Shown here piece by piece: positions 14,379 through 21,266 of a DNA stretch of 27,260 nt. This stretch comes from an uncultured Chloroflexota bacterium (GTDB lineage: Bacteria; Chloroflexota; Dehalococcoidia; CAUJGQ01), in the NCBI GenBank assembly GCA_937879875.1, contig CALFMN010000151.1, forward strand, positions 1-27,260. Direction: 5' to 3'. The translations under genes were made by a program, and so were the position numbers. Position 1 is the first letter of the stretch; each line of letters opens with the position of its first letter. The notes under the pieces are model-generated. The model was not told where the DNA came from and did not search any database. It saw only the letters and a program-made list of their open reading frames with translations.

Positions 14379-14984
14379 ATGATTGAGCGCGACGACGCGA
14401 TCGCCTGGGTGAGCCTGCCGAGCGCGGCTGAGATCGAGGCGAGCGCCCCGCAGGGCAGGCGCGGCGGCTATGACTTCGGCTTCGTCTCGAACATGGGGCG
14501 GCTGCTGCGGGCGCATCCGCGCTTCGGACAGCCGTTTCTGGCGCTGTTCGGCCAGATCATGTTCGCGCCCGGCGCCCTCAGCCGCCGCGAGCGGGAGCTG
14601 GTCGCCGCCGTCGCCGCGAGTGCGCAGGACTGCAGCTATTGAACGCAGTCGCACGCGGAGTTTCTGCGTGTCGAGGACGGCGAACCGGAGTTGGTGCAGG
14701 CGATCAAAGCACGGCGTTGGCGCGATCTGCCCGCTCTGCCGGCGCGCGACCGGGCGCTCTGCGCCGTGGCCGAAAAGCTCAGCGCCACGCCGACACGCAT
14801 GACCAGCGACGACTGGCGGCCGCTGCGCGACCTCGGTCTGGACGATGAGGCGCTGCTTGAAGTGGCCCACATCGTCGGCATCTTCAACTACCTGACGCGG
14901 CTCGCCGACGGCTTTGGCCTGCAGCTCGACAGCCAGACGGCCGAGGCCGGGCGCACCGGCGTGCCGCTGCGGCGGCCGGGGTAG
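14379..14984 (+). CDS. AhpD/CMD-fold peroxidase-related protein, probable selenoprotein with in-frame TGA (Sec88)
   Basis: The frame from ATG 14379 runs to TGA at 14640-14642 and continues in the same frame, with full family similarity, to TAG at 14982-14984. That gives 201 residues, the usual length for the 'uncharacterized peroxidase-related enzyme' group of the carboxymuconolactone decarboxylase superfamily. The family motif is C-x-x-C-x-x-x-H. Here it reads DCSY-TGA-TQSH, so the TGA replaces exactly the second, resolving Cys, giving C85-x-x-U88 and H92. Conserved flanks are present on both sides: LSRRERELVAAVAASAQ before, and LLEVAHIVGIFNYLTRLADG after. Such proteins are thiol-based peroxidases or disulfide reductases, and Sec would raise reactivity. 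AhpD-like selenoproteins have been reported in environmental selenoproteomes. GGGAG lies about ten bases before the ATG. No selA/B/C/D is in the window. The alternative is a nonsense mutation. Confidence 0.85.
14643..14675 (+). promoter_or_regulatory. Candidate bacterial SECIS stem-loop after the TGA codon
   Basis: Immediately after the TGA, GCACGC (14651-14656) pairs with GCGTGT (14666-14671; one G-U), closing a nine-base loop GGAGTTTCT. An alternative stem is ACGCAG (14643-14648) with CTGCGT (14664-14669). A small hairpin with G in the first loop positions, a short distance downstream of UGA, matches the general bacterial SECIS pattern bound by SelB. The distance to the loop (14 bases) is at the short end, so this is tentative. 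Confidence 0.45.
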
Positions 14985-14989
14985 GGATA

Positions 14990-15029
14990 GCCCCGGCGCA
15001 CCGCGGGCGTAGTTGCGGTTCGCCGGGGC
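14990..15029 (+). terminator. Terminator-like hairpin after the selenoprotein gene
   Basis: GCCCCGGCG at 14990-14998 pairs perfectly with CGCCGGGGC at 15021-15029, and an inner ACCGC/GCGGT pair extends it. It begins six bases after the stop codon. There is no T tract. A further structured stretch follows (TGCCCCCG at 15049-15056 with CGGGGGCA at 15087-15094), so this whole region folds strongly. Confidence 0.5.
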
Positions 15030-15111
15030 AAGACGCGGCAACGGGCGCTGCCCCCGTCACCCGACGTTCTGGCAGCACCCGTCTGCCGGGGGCACCGCCT
15101 CGCGGATCCTT

Positions 15112-15202
15112 CCGACCATCGTCCCTGCTCTCCCATACGCTCGTTGCAGGCGGCCGATCGCCTGCCGTTTGGATATGGGAGAGAAGGAACCGGGGCGATG
15201 AG
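15112..15202. repeat. Palindromic dispersed repeat, family TCTCCCATAC, copy 2
   Basis: TCTCCCATA at 15129-15137 pairs with TATGGGAGA at 15174-15182. An inner hairpin GCAGGCG/CGCCTGC is at 15146-15165. The outer flanks match copy 1 (1443-1537): CCGAnnATCG on the left, and GAGAAGG, CGGGG and ATGAG on the right. It again lies between convergent genes. Confidence 0.7.
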
Positions 15203-15217
15203 CGCCGGCCGTTGCCG

Positions 15218-15964
15218 TTACTGAGCGGCCGGCGTTGCGGCTGCGTTCGGCTTATGGCCGCCGCGCGGGCCGCGCCCGCCCAGGCCGGCGTACGGCAGCG
15301 GGCCGTGACCGCTCTTAATGCCGTTCACGATGTCCGTCGCCTGCTGCTGCGTGATCGTGCCGGCGCTGACGGCGCTGCTCAGGCAGGGTTGCACCGCGTC
15401 CGCCACCGCGTTGCGCAGATCCTGCTCGGTCTTGCCCTTGGCCGAGAGGATGTCGCTCAGCTTCTTGCCGCTCTGCAAGTCCGTCTTAAGCTGGCCCGGC
15501 GTTTCCCCGGTGACGCTCTGCACGGCCTGCTGCACCTGCGTCTGGCAGCCTTGCAGCGCCGTGAAGGTACCCTTCGCGCCGAAGCGCTCGAAGCCGCCCA
15601 GACCGATGGGGAACTGGCCGTTGGCGATCGCCTGTTTCGCCTGGTCGCCCTCGGCCTGCGTGAGCTGGCCGCTCTGCACGGCCTTGTCGATCTGCTGATT
15701 CGCCGTCGTCTTCAGTGCGCTGTCGAGTGTTGGCCGGTCGATGTGCAGGTTCGTCGCCAGATCGTTCAGAAAGTCATCGACGCGCTGCGTCATCGCGGCG
15801 TTCGGCTTCGTGCCCGCCGCGGGAGTGGGCGAGGCCTGGGCGCTGGTGTTGCTGCCCCCGCCGCCGGTCTGCGCCAGAGCGACGCCGCCGACCACCGCGG
15901 CGCCGAGCGTGAACACGCCCGCGACCGCGCCGAACACCGCCCAGCGTCTGCTTGCATGGAACAT
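15218..15964 (-). CDS. Secreted protein of unknown function, helix-rich
   Basis: A 248-residue protein. The N-terminus has a charged start (MFHASRR), a hydrophobic core to about residue 31 and an ALAQ cleavage region, so it is exported. A short Ser/Pro/Thr linker follows. The mature part is helical, with two similar units built on 'LxxALKxxANxQIDKAVQSGxLTQAEGDQ' and 'LxxAVxxxVxxCLxxAVxxGxITQQQA' patterns, plus LQSGKKLSDILSAKGKT. Two Cys are widely spaced and could pair. The C-terminus is Gly/Arg/His-rich then Ala/Pro. Proteins of this style recur in Chloroflexota and Actinomycetota without known function. GAGGAG lies about nine bases before the ATG. It is upstream of, and convergent on, copy 2 of the palindromic repeat. 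Confidence 0.75.
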   Translation of the reverse strand: MFHASRRWAVFGAVAGVFTLGAAVVGGVALAQTGGGGSNTSAQASPTPAAGTKPNAAMTQRVDDFLNDLATNLHIDRPTLDSALKTTANQQIDKAVQSGQLTQAEGDQAKQAIANGQFPIGLGGFERFGAKGTFTALQGCQTQVQQAVQSVTGETPGQLKTDLQSGKKLSDILSAKGKTEQDLRNAVADAVQPCLSSAVSAGTITQQQATDIVNGIKSGHGPLPYAGLGGRGPRGGHKPNAAATPAAQ

Positions 15965-16131
15965 CGTGTGCTTCTCCTCGAGCTGCCGGAAATCGCGCCG
16001 TGGCTTCGCATCCCCGCTGCATCCCGGCCTTTCCGGACGGCGCAGCAGCTCACAGAACCAGCATCGTGAGGGAAGCTGAGTTGAAACTGAAGGATTGGTT
16101 AAGGCGGCGTAAGTTCCCGGCCGCTGCTCGG

Positions 16132-17679
16132 TTAGTCAGCCTCAGCGACCAGCTCCGGCTCGGGTTCGGCCGCGCGAACCGGTCCGACGCGCTGCACGGG
16201 CAGCGTCACCGTGAAGGTGCTGCCCACGCCGGGCTCGCTTTCCACGCCGATCGTGCCGTCGAGCTCGTGCACGATCCAGGCGGCGATGGCGAGGCCGAGC
16301 CCGGTGCCCTCGCCGTGGCGGGACGGGTCGGCACGGTAAAAGCGATCGAAGATGCGCTTGTGATCTGCCGGCGCGATGCCGACGCCTGTATCGCCCACGG
16401 AGATGCGCAGTCTGTCCCGCTCGATCGAGGGCGTGATCGTCACCTGGCCACCGGCGGGCGTGTACTTCAGCGCGTTGTCGACCAGGATGAAGAAAAGCTG
16501 CAGCAGATAATCGCGATCGCCCAGCACAGTTGCGTCGACGGGGCCGGCGAGCGCAAGCTGCACGTGCCCATTCAGTCGTGCCGCCTTCTGCACCAGTTCG
16601 TCCAGCACCGGCTGGACTTCCACCGGCCGCTTCTGAATGCGCAGACCGCCATCCGCCCGCGCCAGTGCCAGCAGATTCGCCACCAGACGGCTCATGCGTT
16701 CGGCTTCCGACGCGATGTCTGCCAGCGCCTCTTGCTGATCGGGACTCGCGGTCGGTGCATCGAGCGAAAGCAGCTCGACGTTGCCGCGGATCGTGGTCAG
16801 CGGCGTGCGCAGCTCATGCGAGGCGTCCGCGACGAAGCGGCGTTGCGCGTCGAGCGCCCGGCGCTGCTGCTCGTGTGCGTCGTCCAGCCCATCCAGCATC
16901 GTGTTGAACGTGCTGGCGAGCCGTCCGACCTCGTCATCCGGCCCGGCGTAGGAGACGCGGCGCTTGAAGTCCTGCTTGCGGCCGATGCGCTGCGCCTCCA
17001 TCGTCAGCCGGTCGATTGGTCGCAGGGCGCCGCGCGCCAGCAGGTAGCCCGCCACGCCGGCCAGGCCCAGCGCGACCACCGAGCCGAACAGGAGGATGAA
17101 GCGCATGCGGGCGAGAGTGTTCTCGACATCGGTGAGCGGCCGGGCCATCAGCACGACGTACTCAGGCTGCGGCGCCGCCGAGCCGCCGGGCGCCGTCGTG
17201 GTAACGTTGAAGGGTTGCACGAACAGGCGCAGATCGACGTTCTTGACCGAATCCGTCTCGAAGTGCTGCGTCAGCCGGGTCGGCGGCGGCAACGTCTCGC
17301 CGTTCAGGTTTGGTGAGCAGTAGAGGGCGTTGCCCAGTTGGTCGTTCACCTGGATGAGGATCGTGGGGTCGCCGAGGCGCTGGTCGAGAAAGCCCAACAC
17401 CTGCCGGCCTGGCTTCGGCGTGTCACCGCCCGCGCTTGAACTACCGCCGGCGCAGGTGGAGGGCGGCAGCGGCAGGACGCGAATCGGCCCCGAACCAGCG
17501 GGTACGTGCGGTCTGGTCAGGGCGAGATAGTCGCTGCGCGTCGCCCGCGCCCGCAACGAGCGATCGATCTCGCTGCGCAGGCTGCGTCCCGTCCAAAAGT
17601 ACAGCACGCCGCCCAGCACCAGCAGCGTGACCGCCAGCACCGCCGTATACAGCAGCGTCAGCCGCAGCCGGATGGACAT
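16132..17679 (-). CDS. Two-component sensor histidine kinase
   Basis: A 515-residue membrane kinase. First helix at about 8-29, an extracytoplasmic sensor region at about 31-190, second helix at about 194-216, then a HAMP linker (217-270). The HisKA box FVADASHELRTPLTTIRGN has the phosphorylated His at 288. The ATPase domain has N box DNALKYTP (Asn402), G1 DTGVG (430-434) and G2 GEGTGLGLA (457-464). It ends in an acidic tail. It phosphorylates the response regulator encoded just upstream. ATG at 17679 has AGGAG about five bases ahead, and the gene starts 13 bases after the regulator's stop, so the two form an operon. The sensor region holds two Cys and a Gly/Ser-rich loop; its ligand is unknown. 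The overall layout resembles the MprB class. Confidence 0.95.
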   Translation of the reverse strand: MSIRLRLTLLYTAVLAVTLLVLGGVLYFWTGRSLRSEIDRSLRARATRSDYLALTRPHVPAGSGPIRVLPLPPSTCAGGSSSAGGDTPKPGRQVLGFLDQRLGDPTILIQVNDQLGNALYCSPNLNGETLPPPTRLTQHFETDSVKNVDLRLFVQPFNVTTTAPGGSAAPQPEYVVLMARPLTDVENTLARMRFILLFGSVVALGLAGVAGYLLARGALRPIDRLTMEAQRIGRKQDFKRRVSYAGPDDEVGRLASTFNTMLDGLDDAHEQQRRALDAQRRFVADASHELRTPLTTIRGNVELLSLDAPTASPDQQEALADIASEAERMSRLVANLLALARADGGLRIQKRPVEVQPVLDELVQKAARLNGHVQLALAGPVDATVLGDRDYLLQLFFILVDNALKYTPAGGQVTITPSIERDRLRISVGDTGVGIAPADHKRIFDRFYRADPSRHGEGTGLGLAIAAWIVHELDGTIGVESEPGVGSTFTVTLPVQRVGPVRAAEPEPELVAEAD

Positions 17680-17692
17680 GTCGCTCCTGGCG

Positions 17693-18400
17693 CTAGCGGA
17701 CCTTCTCCGCGGCGGGCGCCTTCAGCACGTAGCCGGCGCCGCGCAGGGTGTAAATCAGCCGGGGCTCGCCGCCGGCCTCGAGCTTCTGCCGCAGGTAGCC
17801 GACATACACCTCAAGCACGTTTGACTCGCCGCTGTAATCGTACCCCCAGACCTGGTCCATGATCACATCGCGCGTCAACACCTGGCGCGGATGGCGCATA
17901 AAGAGCGAAAGCAACTGGTACTCTTTGGTGCTCAGCGCGATCGGCCGGTCGCCGCGCAGGGCCTCGCGTGTGGCCGTGTCGAGCACCAGGTCTTCGAACT
18001 TGTACTGGCGCGGCTCCGCGTTTGCCTGTGCCCGCCGCAGCAGCACGCGCACGCGCGCCAGCAACTCCTGCAGCGCGAACGGCTTGACGAGGTAGTCGTC
18101 GGCGCCTTCGTCCAGCCCGCGCACGCGATCGTCGATCTCGTCCCGCGCCGTCAGCATGAGAATCGGCGTCTCGCCGGCGGCACGTAGCCGGCGGCAGACC
18201 TCGTAGCCGTCCAGATCGGGCAGCATCAGATCGAGAACCACCAGGTCGGGCGGCTCGTCACGGGCGCCGCTCAGCCCGGCCGTGGCGGTCAATGCCGTGC
18301 GTACGCTGTAGCCCTCGTACGACAGGGCTCGACGCAACAGGCTGACGATCTTGGCGTCGTCGTCGATCACAAGGATGGCCGGACGTTGTGCCGTGCTCAT
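17693..18400 (-). CDS. OmpR/PhoB-family response regulator
   Basis: A 235-residue protein. The receiver domain (about 7-122) has acidic pocket DDD at 13-15, phosphoacceptor Asp57 in VVLDLMLP and the conserved Lys106 in LVKPF. The C-terminal winged helix (about 135-230) includes LSTKEYQLLSLFMRHPRQVLTR and the recognition region VWGYDY...NVLEVYVGYLRQKL, typical of OmpR-type DNA binding. I chose ATG 18400, which starts right at the receiver fold. A TTG six codons upstream is possible, and both have weak ribosome binding sites. It is the partner of the kinase gene that follows. A small palindrome CTCAG-G-CTGAG at 18469-18479, upstream of the gene, may be part of its own control region. Confidence 0.95.
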   Translation of the reverse strand: MSTAQRPAILVIDDDAKIVSLLRRALSYEGYSVRTALTATAGLSGARDEPPDLVVLDLMLPDLDGYEVCRRLRAAGETPILMLTARDEIDDRVRGLDEGADDYLVKPFALQELLARVRVLLRRAQANAEPRQYKFEDLVLDTATREALRGDRPIALSTKEYQLLSLFMRHPRQVLTRDVIMDQVWGYDYSGESNVLEVYVGYLRQKLEAGGEPRLIYTLRGAGYVLKAPAAEKVR

Positions 18401-18500
18401 GGTCTCTTTGTCAGGCAAGGAGACTGAACGCCCCGTGCGACTACCATACTACCTTCGCAACCTTAACTCAGGCTGAGAACCGCGGGGGCAGCAGCCACGC

Positions 18501-18719
18501 GGGGCCTATCCCTGACTTCCCTGGCGGGAAGTCTGTCCCTTCCCCACAGGGGAAGGATGGGGTGAAGACAGGCGGGCAGGTCGAGGACAAACCCTCGCCT
18601 ATCTCGCAAGGACGCTGCAGCCCCGCCGCCGTCGCATGGTGTCTGGAGCGCTCCAGAAGTCCCTTCCCGGCTCGGGAAGGGACCGCTTTGCCGTCAGGCA
18701 AAGCAGGGTTAGGCGCCCC
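18501..18719. repeat. REPIN-like element: two inverted copies of a double-hairpin REP
   Basis: The left copy (18501-18558) and the reverse complement of the right copy (18659-18719) share the pattern CCTAnCCCTG, a hairpin, GTCCCTT, then a second hairpin. Left hairpins: GACTTCCC/GGGAAGTC (18514-18533) and TTCCCC/GGGGAA (18541-18555). Right hairpins: GTCCCTTCCCG/CGGGAAGGGAC (18659-18683) and GCTTTGCC/GGCAAAGC (18685-18704). Differences between copies within the first stem occur in compensating pairs, so the folded form is conserved. About 100 bases separate the copies. No transposase is nearby. Confidence 0.7.
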
Positions 18720-18782
18720 GGTACGCTCCGGCCAGCCCGGATCGTGCGCGATCCATGCCTCGCTCCGCCGCTCCCATGTTCG

Positions 18783-19487
18783 TCAGCTCAGCGCGGCCGC
18801 CGCCTCCAGCGCGACCTGCAGCAGCCGCGCTTCGGCCACGCGATAGGCTTCGCCTTCCAGCCAGTCGAGCGAGCCGGCGCTGTTCGTCGCGACGACGATG
18901 CAGCCCGCGCGCACGCCGCGCAGCGCCGCCACCGTGAACAGCGCGCTCGCTTCCATCTCGAAGGCGAGCACGCCGCGCGCGGCCCAGCGCGCCGCGTGAT
19001 CGGGGCTCTCCGCATAGAGCGCGTCGCCCGTGGCGATCAGGCCGACGTGATGTGCGACCTGCGCCGCTTCGGCCGCGCCGACCAGCGCCGAGACCACGCC
19101 GAAGTCCGCCGCCGGCGCATAGGGATCGCCGTCGAGATAAGCGCGCGTGGTGCCGTCGAGCGGCACGCTGGCCGTGGCGATCACGATCTCGCCCGCGCGC
19201 ACGCGTTCGGCGGCGCCGCCGGCCGTGCCGACGCGAATCAGCATCTTTGCGCCCAGCAGCACCAGCTCCTCGGCGACGATCGCCGCGGAGGGGGCACCCA
19301 TGCCGCTGGTTTGCACCGAGACCTTGCGGCCGCGAAACGTGCCCGTAAAGCCGAGCAGGCCGCGGTTCTCGTTGTAGCAGCGGGCGCCGTCGAGCAGCGC
19401 CGCCGCGCGTTGCGCCCGGCCCGGATCGCCCGGCAGCAGCACTACCGGCGCGAGATCGTCCGCCGTCGCGTGGAGGTGGATGGGCAC
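18783..19487 (-). CDS. Nucleoside phosphorylase (PNP/UDP family)
   Basis: A 234-residue protein, the usual length for the hexameric DeoD/Udp type. It shows the phosphate-binding LLPGDPGRA near the N-terminus, SGMGAPSAAIVAEEL, the RVGTAGG phosphate/ribose loop, and the nucleoside-site EMEASALFTVAALRG. These enzymes split purine or pyrimidine nucleosides with phosphate, yielding the base and ribose-1-phosphate. An Asn in VATNSAG stands where DeoD-type purine enzymes have the base-binding Asp (VSD), so substrate class is left open. The GTG start has GGAG six bases upstream and lies three bases after the stop of the SUMF1-fold gene, so the two are probably co-transcribed. They have no obvious shared function. 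Confidence 0.9.
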   Translation of the reverse strand: MPIHLHATADDLAPVVLLPGDPGRAQRAAALLDGARCYNENRGLLGFTGTFRGRKVSVQTSGMGAPSAAIVAEELVLLGAKMLIRVGTAGGAAERVRAGEIVIATASVPLDGTTRAYLDGDPYAPAADFGVVSALVGAAEAAQVAHHVGLIATGDALYAESPDHAARWAARGVLAFEMEASALFTVAALRGVRAGCIVVATNSAGSLDWLEGEAYRVAEARLLQVALEAAAALS

Positions 19488-19490
19488 GGC

Positions 19491-20213
19491 TCACTCCAGC
19501 TCGGCGCAGATGCGGAAGCCGTAGTCGTTGTATGCGAACTCGGGCGGAATCGCGCTGCGCGCGGCGCAGCGGCTGACCTTGATCTGGTGCCGCCAGGCCC
19601 CGCCGCGCGAGGCGCGGCGCGTGCCCGTGGCCGGCCCCTGCGGATCGTGCCTGCGCATGCCCCAGTAGCTGTCGGCCGCGTACCAGTCGCTGCACCATTC
19701 ATGGATATTCCAACCCATGTCGAGCAGGCCGAACGGGTTGGCGGGGCCGCTGCCGGCCGGCGCGGGGCGGTCCATCGGCGCAGCGGCCAGCGGCACGCCC
19801 GGCGCTGCCTCGGGCATCTCGTCGCCCCACGGGTAGAGACTGACCGCCGCGCCGCCTCGCGCCGCGAACTCCCATTCGGCTTCGGTCGGCAGCCGCAGCT
19901 CCCTGCCGATCTGGTCCGAGAGCCAGTCACAGTAGTCGACGGCGTCTTGCCAGCGCACGCCGACCACAGGCTGCCGGGGGGCGTTGAAGCGCTCGTCGTT
20001 CCAGAAGCGCGGCGGCGCTGCGCCGGCAGCGACGAAGCCGCCGTATTCGCGGTTTGTCACCGGCGTGCGGCCCAGCGCAACGGGCCGCACGCCGATACGG
20101 CGCCACGGCCGCTCATCGGGCCGGCCGGTCAGGCTGCCCATCATGAACCAGCCGCCCGGCAGGGCAACGAGATCGGGCAGCCAAACGGTCTTCGGCAGCG
20201 TATCCGATGCCAT
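19491..20213 (-). CDS. SUMF1/formylglycine-generating-enzyme-fold protein
   Basis: A 240-residue protein covering one SUMF1 domain: LPGGWFMMGS at the start, then PVTNREYGGFVAA, PVVGVRWQDAVDYCDWLS, RLPTEAEWEFAARGG, YPWGDE, NPFGLLDMGWNIHEW and RASRGGAWRH, ending YGFRIC. True formylglycine-generating enzymes carry two active-site Cys after the RGG(S/A)W motif. Here that stretch reads AWRHQIKVSRCAAR with a single Cys, so sulfatase activation is unlikely. Many bacterial members of this fold serve as effectors or binding domains. I chose ATG 20213 because the longer frame upstream has no protein-like sequence; its ribosome binding site is weak. It overlaps the leader of nothing else and is followed directly by the phosphorylase gene. 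Confidence 0.85.
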   Translation of the reverse strand: MASDTLPKTVWLPDLVALPGGWFMMGSLTGRPDERPWRRIGVRPVALGRTPVTNREYGGFVAAGAAPPRFWNDERFNAPRQPVVGVRWQDAVDYCDWLSDQIGRELRLPTEAEWEFAARGGAAVSLYPWGDEMPEAAPGVPLAAAPMDRPAPAGSGPANPFGLLDMGWNIHEWCSDWYAADSYWGMRRHDPQGPATGTRRASRGGAWRHQIKVSRCAARSAIPPEFAYNDYGFRICAELE

Positions 20214-20352
20214 CGTTCGCCGTCCACTGCGCGTGAGTGACGTCCTCGAGCGTACCATGCGTGTTCCGGCTGCGCCGCGCGGCAGCGTCGTTGGGCCAAT
20301 TGGACTGCCGGATCCCGTCCTAAAGGACTGGCGGCCGACGCCCCAACTTTGC

Positions 20353-20381
20353 TTGACGCGTTTTCTACTCCGGCGCATCAT
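20353..20381 (+). promoter_or_regulatory. Candidate promoter of the small membrane protein gene
   Basis: TTGACG at 20353-20358 and CATCAT at 20376-20381 are exactly 17 bases apart. The predicted start near 20388 gives a leader of about 90 bases that contains the hairpin at 20437-20459. Confidence 0.5.
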
Positions 20382-20436
20382 CGTGATGGAGGCGGACATT
20401 GATCAGGCTCTGGGCTCCAGGGTCTCCGCTTCATGC

Positions 20437-20459
20437 AACATCGCGCGGGGCGCGATGTT
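20437..20459 (+). promoter_or_regulatory. Leader hairpin just upstream of the small membrane protein gene
   Basis: AACATCGCGC at 20437-20446 pairs perfectly with GCGCGATGTT at 20450-20459 around a three-base loop. It ends six bases before the ribosome binding site (GAGGGG, 20465-20470). There is no T tract, so it may act in mRNA stability or as a protein-binding palindrome rather than as a terminator. Confidence 0.5.
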
Positions 20460-20477
20460 AGACCGAGGGGTGGGGCT

Positions 20478-20843
20478 ATGCTGATAGCTCTGATCGCGAT
20501 CCTGGCGTTCCTGCTGGCGGTTTTCGCGATTACGAAGGTGGTTGGTTTTCTGATTGGATTGGTGTTCCTGTTGCTGGTGGCCACGCTCTGCGGCGCGATC
20601 GCCGAGCACATGCTGCACTATGACGGCGAGGGCATTGCGACCACCGCCGGGGTCGGGCTGGTTGGCTCTGTTGTCGGATGGTTGATCGCGTCGCTGCTGC
20701 ACTTCCCGATGCTGGTGCATATCGCCGGTCTGCCGGTCGTCTGGACGCTGATCGGCTCGCTGGCGCTGGTGGCGGGCATGAAGGTCGTGGCGCTGCCCTC
20801 GCGCCAGCGGCGGTTGGGCGGCGGCAAGGGCCTGCTGCGCTAG
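20478..20843 (+). CDS. Small integral membrane protein, GlsB/YeaQ/YmgE-like
   Basis: A 121-residue protein with about four hydrophobic helices (near 2-21, 20-40, 50-75 and 82-105) and a basic C-terminus (RQRRLGGGKG). The Gly-rich segment GEGIATTAGVGLVGSVVGWLIASLL resembles the repeated Gly-rich helices of the GlsB/YeaQ transglycosylase-associated stress membrane family. The similarity is by eye and the protein is somewhat longer than that family. ATG at 20478 was chosen for GAGGGG seven bases upstream. The open frame starts 15 codons earlier, inside the leader hairpin. Monocistronic, with its own promoter and terminator. The role in the cell is unknown; relatives are induced by envelope or acid stress. 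Confidence 0.7.
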   Translation: MLIALIAILAFLLAVFAITKVVGFLIGLVFLLLVATLCGAIAEHMLHYDGEGIATTAGVGLVGSVVGWLIASLLHFPMLVHIAGLPVVWTLIGSLALVAGMKVVALPSRQRRLGGGKGLLR

Positions 20844-20867
20844 CGTCTTGACCCGACGAGAACGGAT

Positions 20868-20899
20868 ACGCCGGCCGGAGCGTTCGCTCCGGCCGGCGT
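20868..20899. terminator. Bidirectional terminator hairpin
   Basis: A perfect 14-base stem (ACGCCGGCCGGAGC at 20868-20881 and its complement at 20886-20899) with a GTTC loop. It lies between the convergent small membrane protein gene and the 51-residue gene. Only two T follow on the plus strand. Confidence 0.7.
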
Positions 20900-20932
20900 T
20901 GATGCGTCTTGCGCGGACATTGCGCGAACCCT

Positions 20933-21088
20933 TCAGGCTCCCTCCTGCAGCGGTGTGTAGGCGACGCGGAACGATGGGTTGAGCATCTGCAAGCGGGTAA
21001 CGAGGGCGAGCACGCGGCCGAGATCCTGGTTCGGCACACGCAGCTCCACGCCGTCACTCTCCCGTGTCTGGAGCATCACCCGGTACAT
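20933..21088 (-). CDS. 51-residue protein of unknown function
   Basis: ATG at 21088 is preceded by an excellent AGGAGGAG six bases away, which decides the start. The 51 residues are soluble and look like a compact beta-alpha-beta unit: MYRVMLQTRESDGVELRVP, a helical stretch around DLGRVLALVTRLQML, then NPSFRVAYTPLQEGA. The hydrophobic pattern is regular, unlike shadow frames here. I do not recognise the family. The gene lies downstream of two strong hairpins on its own strand (21201-21220 and 21233-21266), so its expression may be controlled in the leader. It converges on the small membrane protein gene. Confidence 0.65.
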   Translation of the reverse strand: MYRVMLQTRESDGVELRVPNQDLGRVLALVTRLQMLNPSFRVAYTPLQEGA

Positions 21089-21200
21089 CAGCACTCCTCC
21101 TCGCACGCTCGGCACGTCGCTGCGCCTGCGACTGCGCGGCTGCATGGCCGCGTGGCAGGCGACCACGGCACCGCCGGCCGACCCCACTCTTGAAGGCGAA

Positions 21201-21220
21201 CCCGCCGGCACGCCGGCGGG
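21201..21220 (-). promoter_or_regulatory. Leader hairpin upstream of the 51-residue gene
   Basis: CCCGCCGG at 21201-21208 pairs with CCGGCGGG at 21213-21220 around a four-base loop. On the minus strand it follows the terminator at 21233-21266, with TTCGCCTTC after it. It may be a second terminator or part of a structured leader. Confidence 0.4.
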
Positions 21221-21232
21221 AGCGCGCAACAC

Positions 21233-21266
21233 AAAAGCCGCCGCGGGAGCGCATCCCGGCGGCGGC
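21233..21266 (-). terminator. Intrinsic terminator on the minus strand
   Basis: Read on the minus strand, GCCGCCGCCGGGA (21254-21266) pairs with TCCCGCGGCGGC (21237-21248) with one bulged base, followed by TTTT (21233-21236). It lies 148 bases after the sugar-nucleotide transferase gene and 145 bases before the 51-residue gene. It could end the first transcript or attenuate the second. Confidence 0.65.

Noticed and set aside
14379..14642. Reading the AhpD-like gene as an 87-residue truncated protein or pseudogene
   Set aside because: The same frame resumes directly after TGA with conserved family sequence to a normal-length end, and the only stop falls exactly on the redox Cys. Decay would not be expected to place a single TGA there. 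It remains the main alternative to selenocysteine.
20214..20399. Starting the SUMF1-fold protein at 20399
   Set aside because: The extra 62 residues are basic and unlike the family, and they overlap the predicted promoter of the divergent small membrane protein gene.
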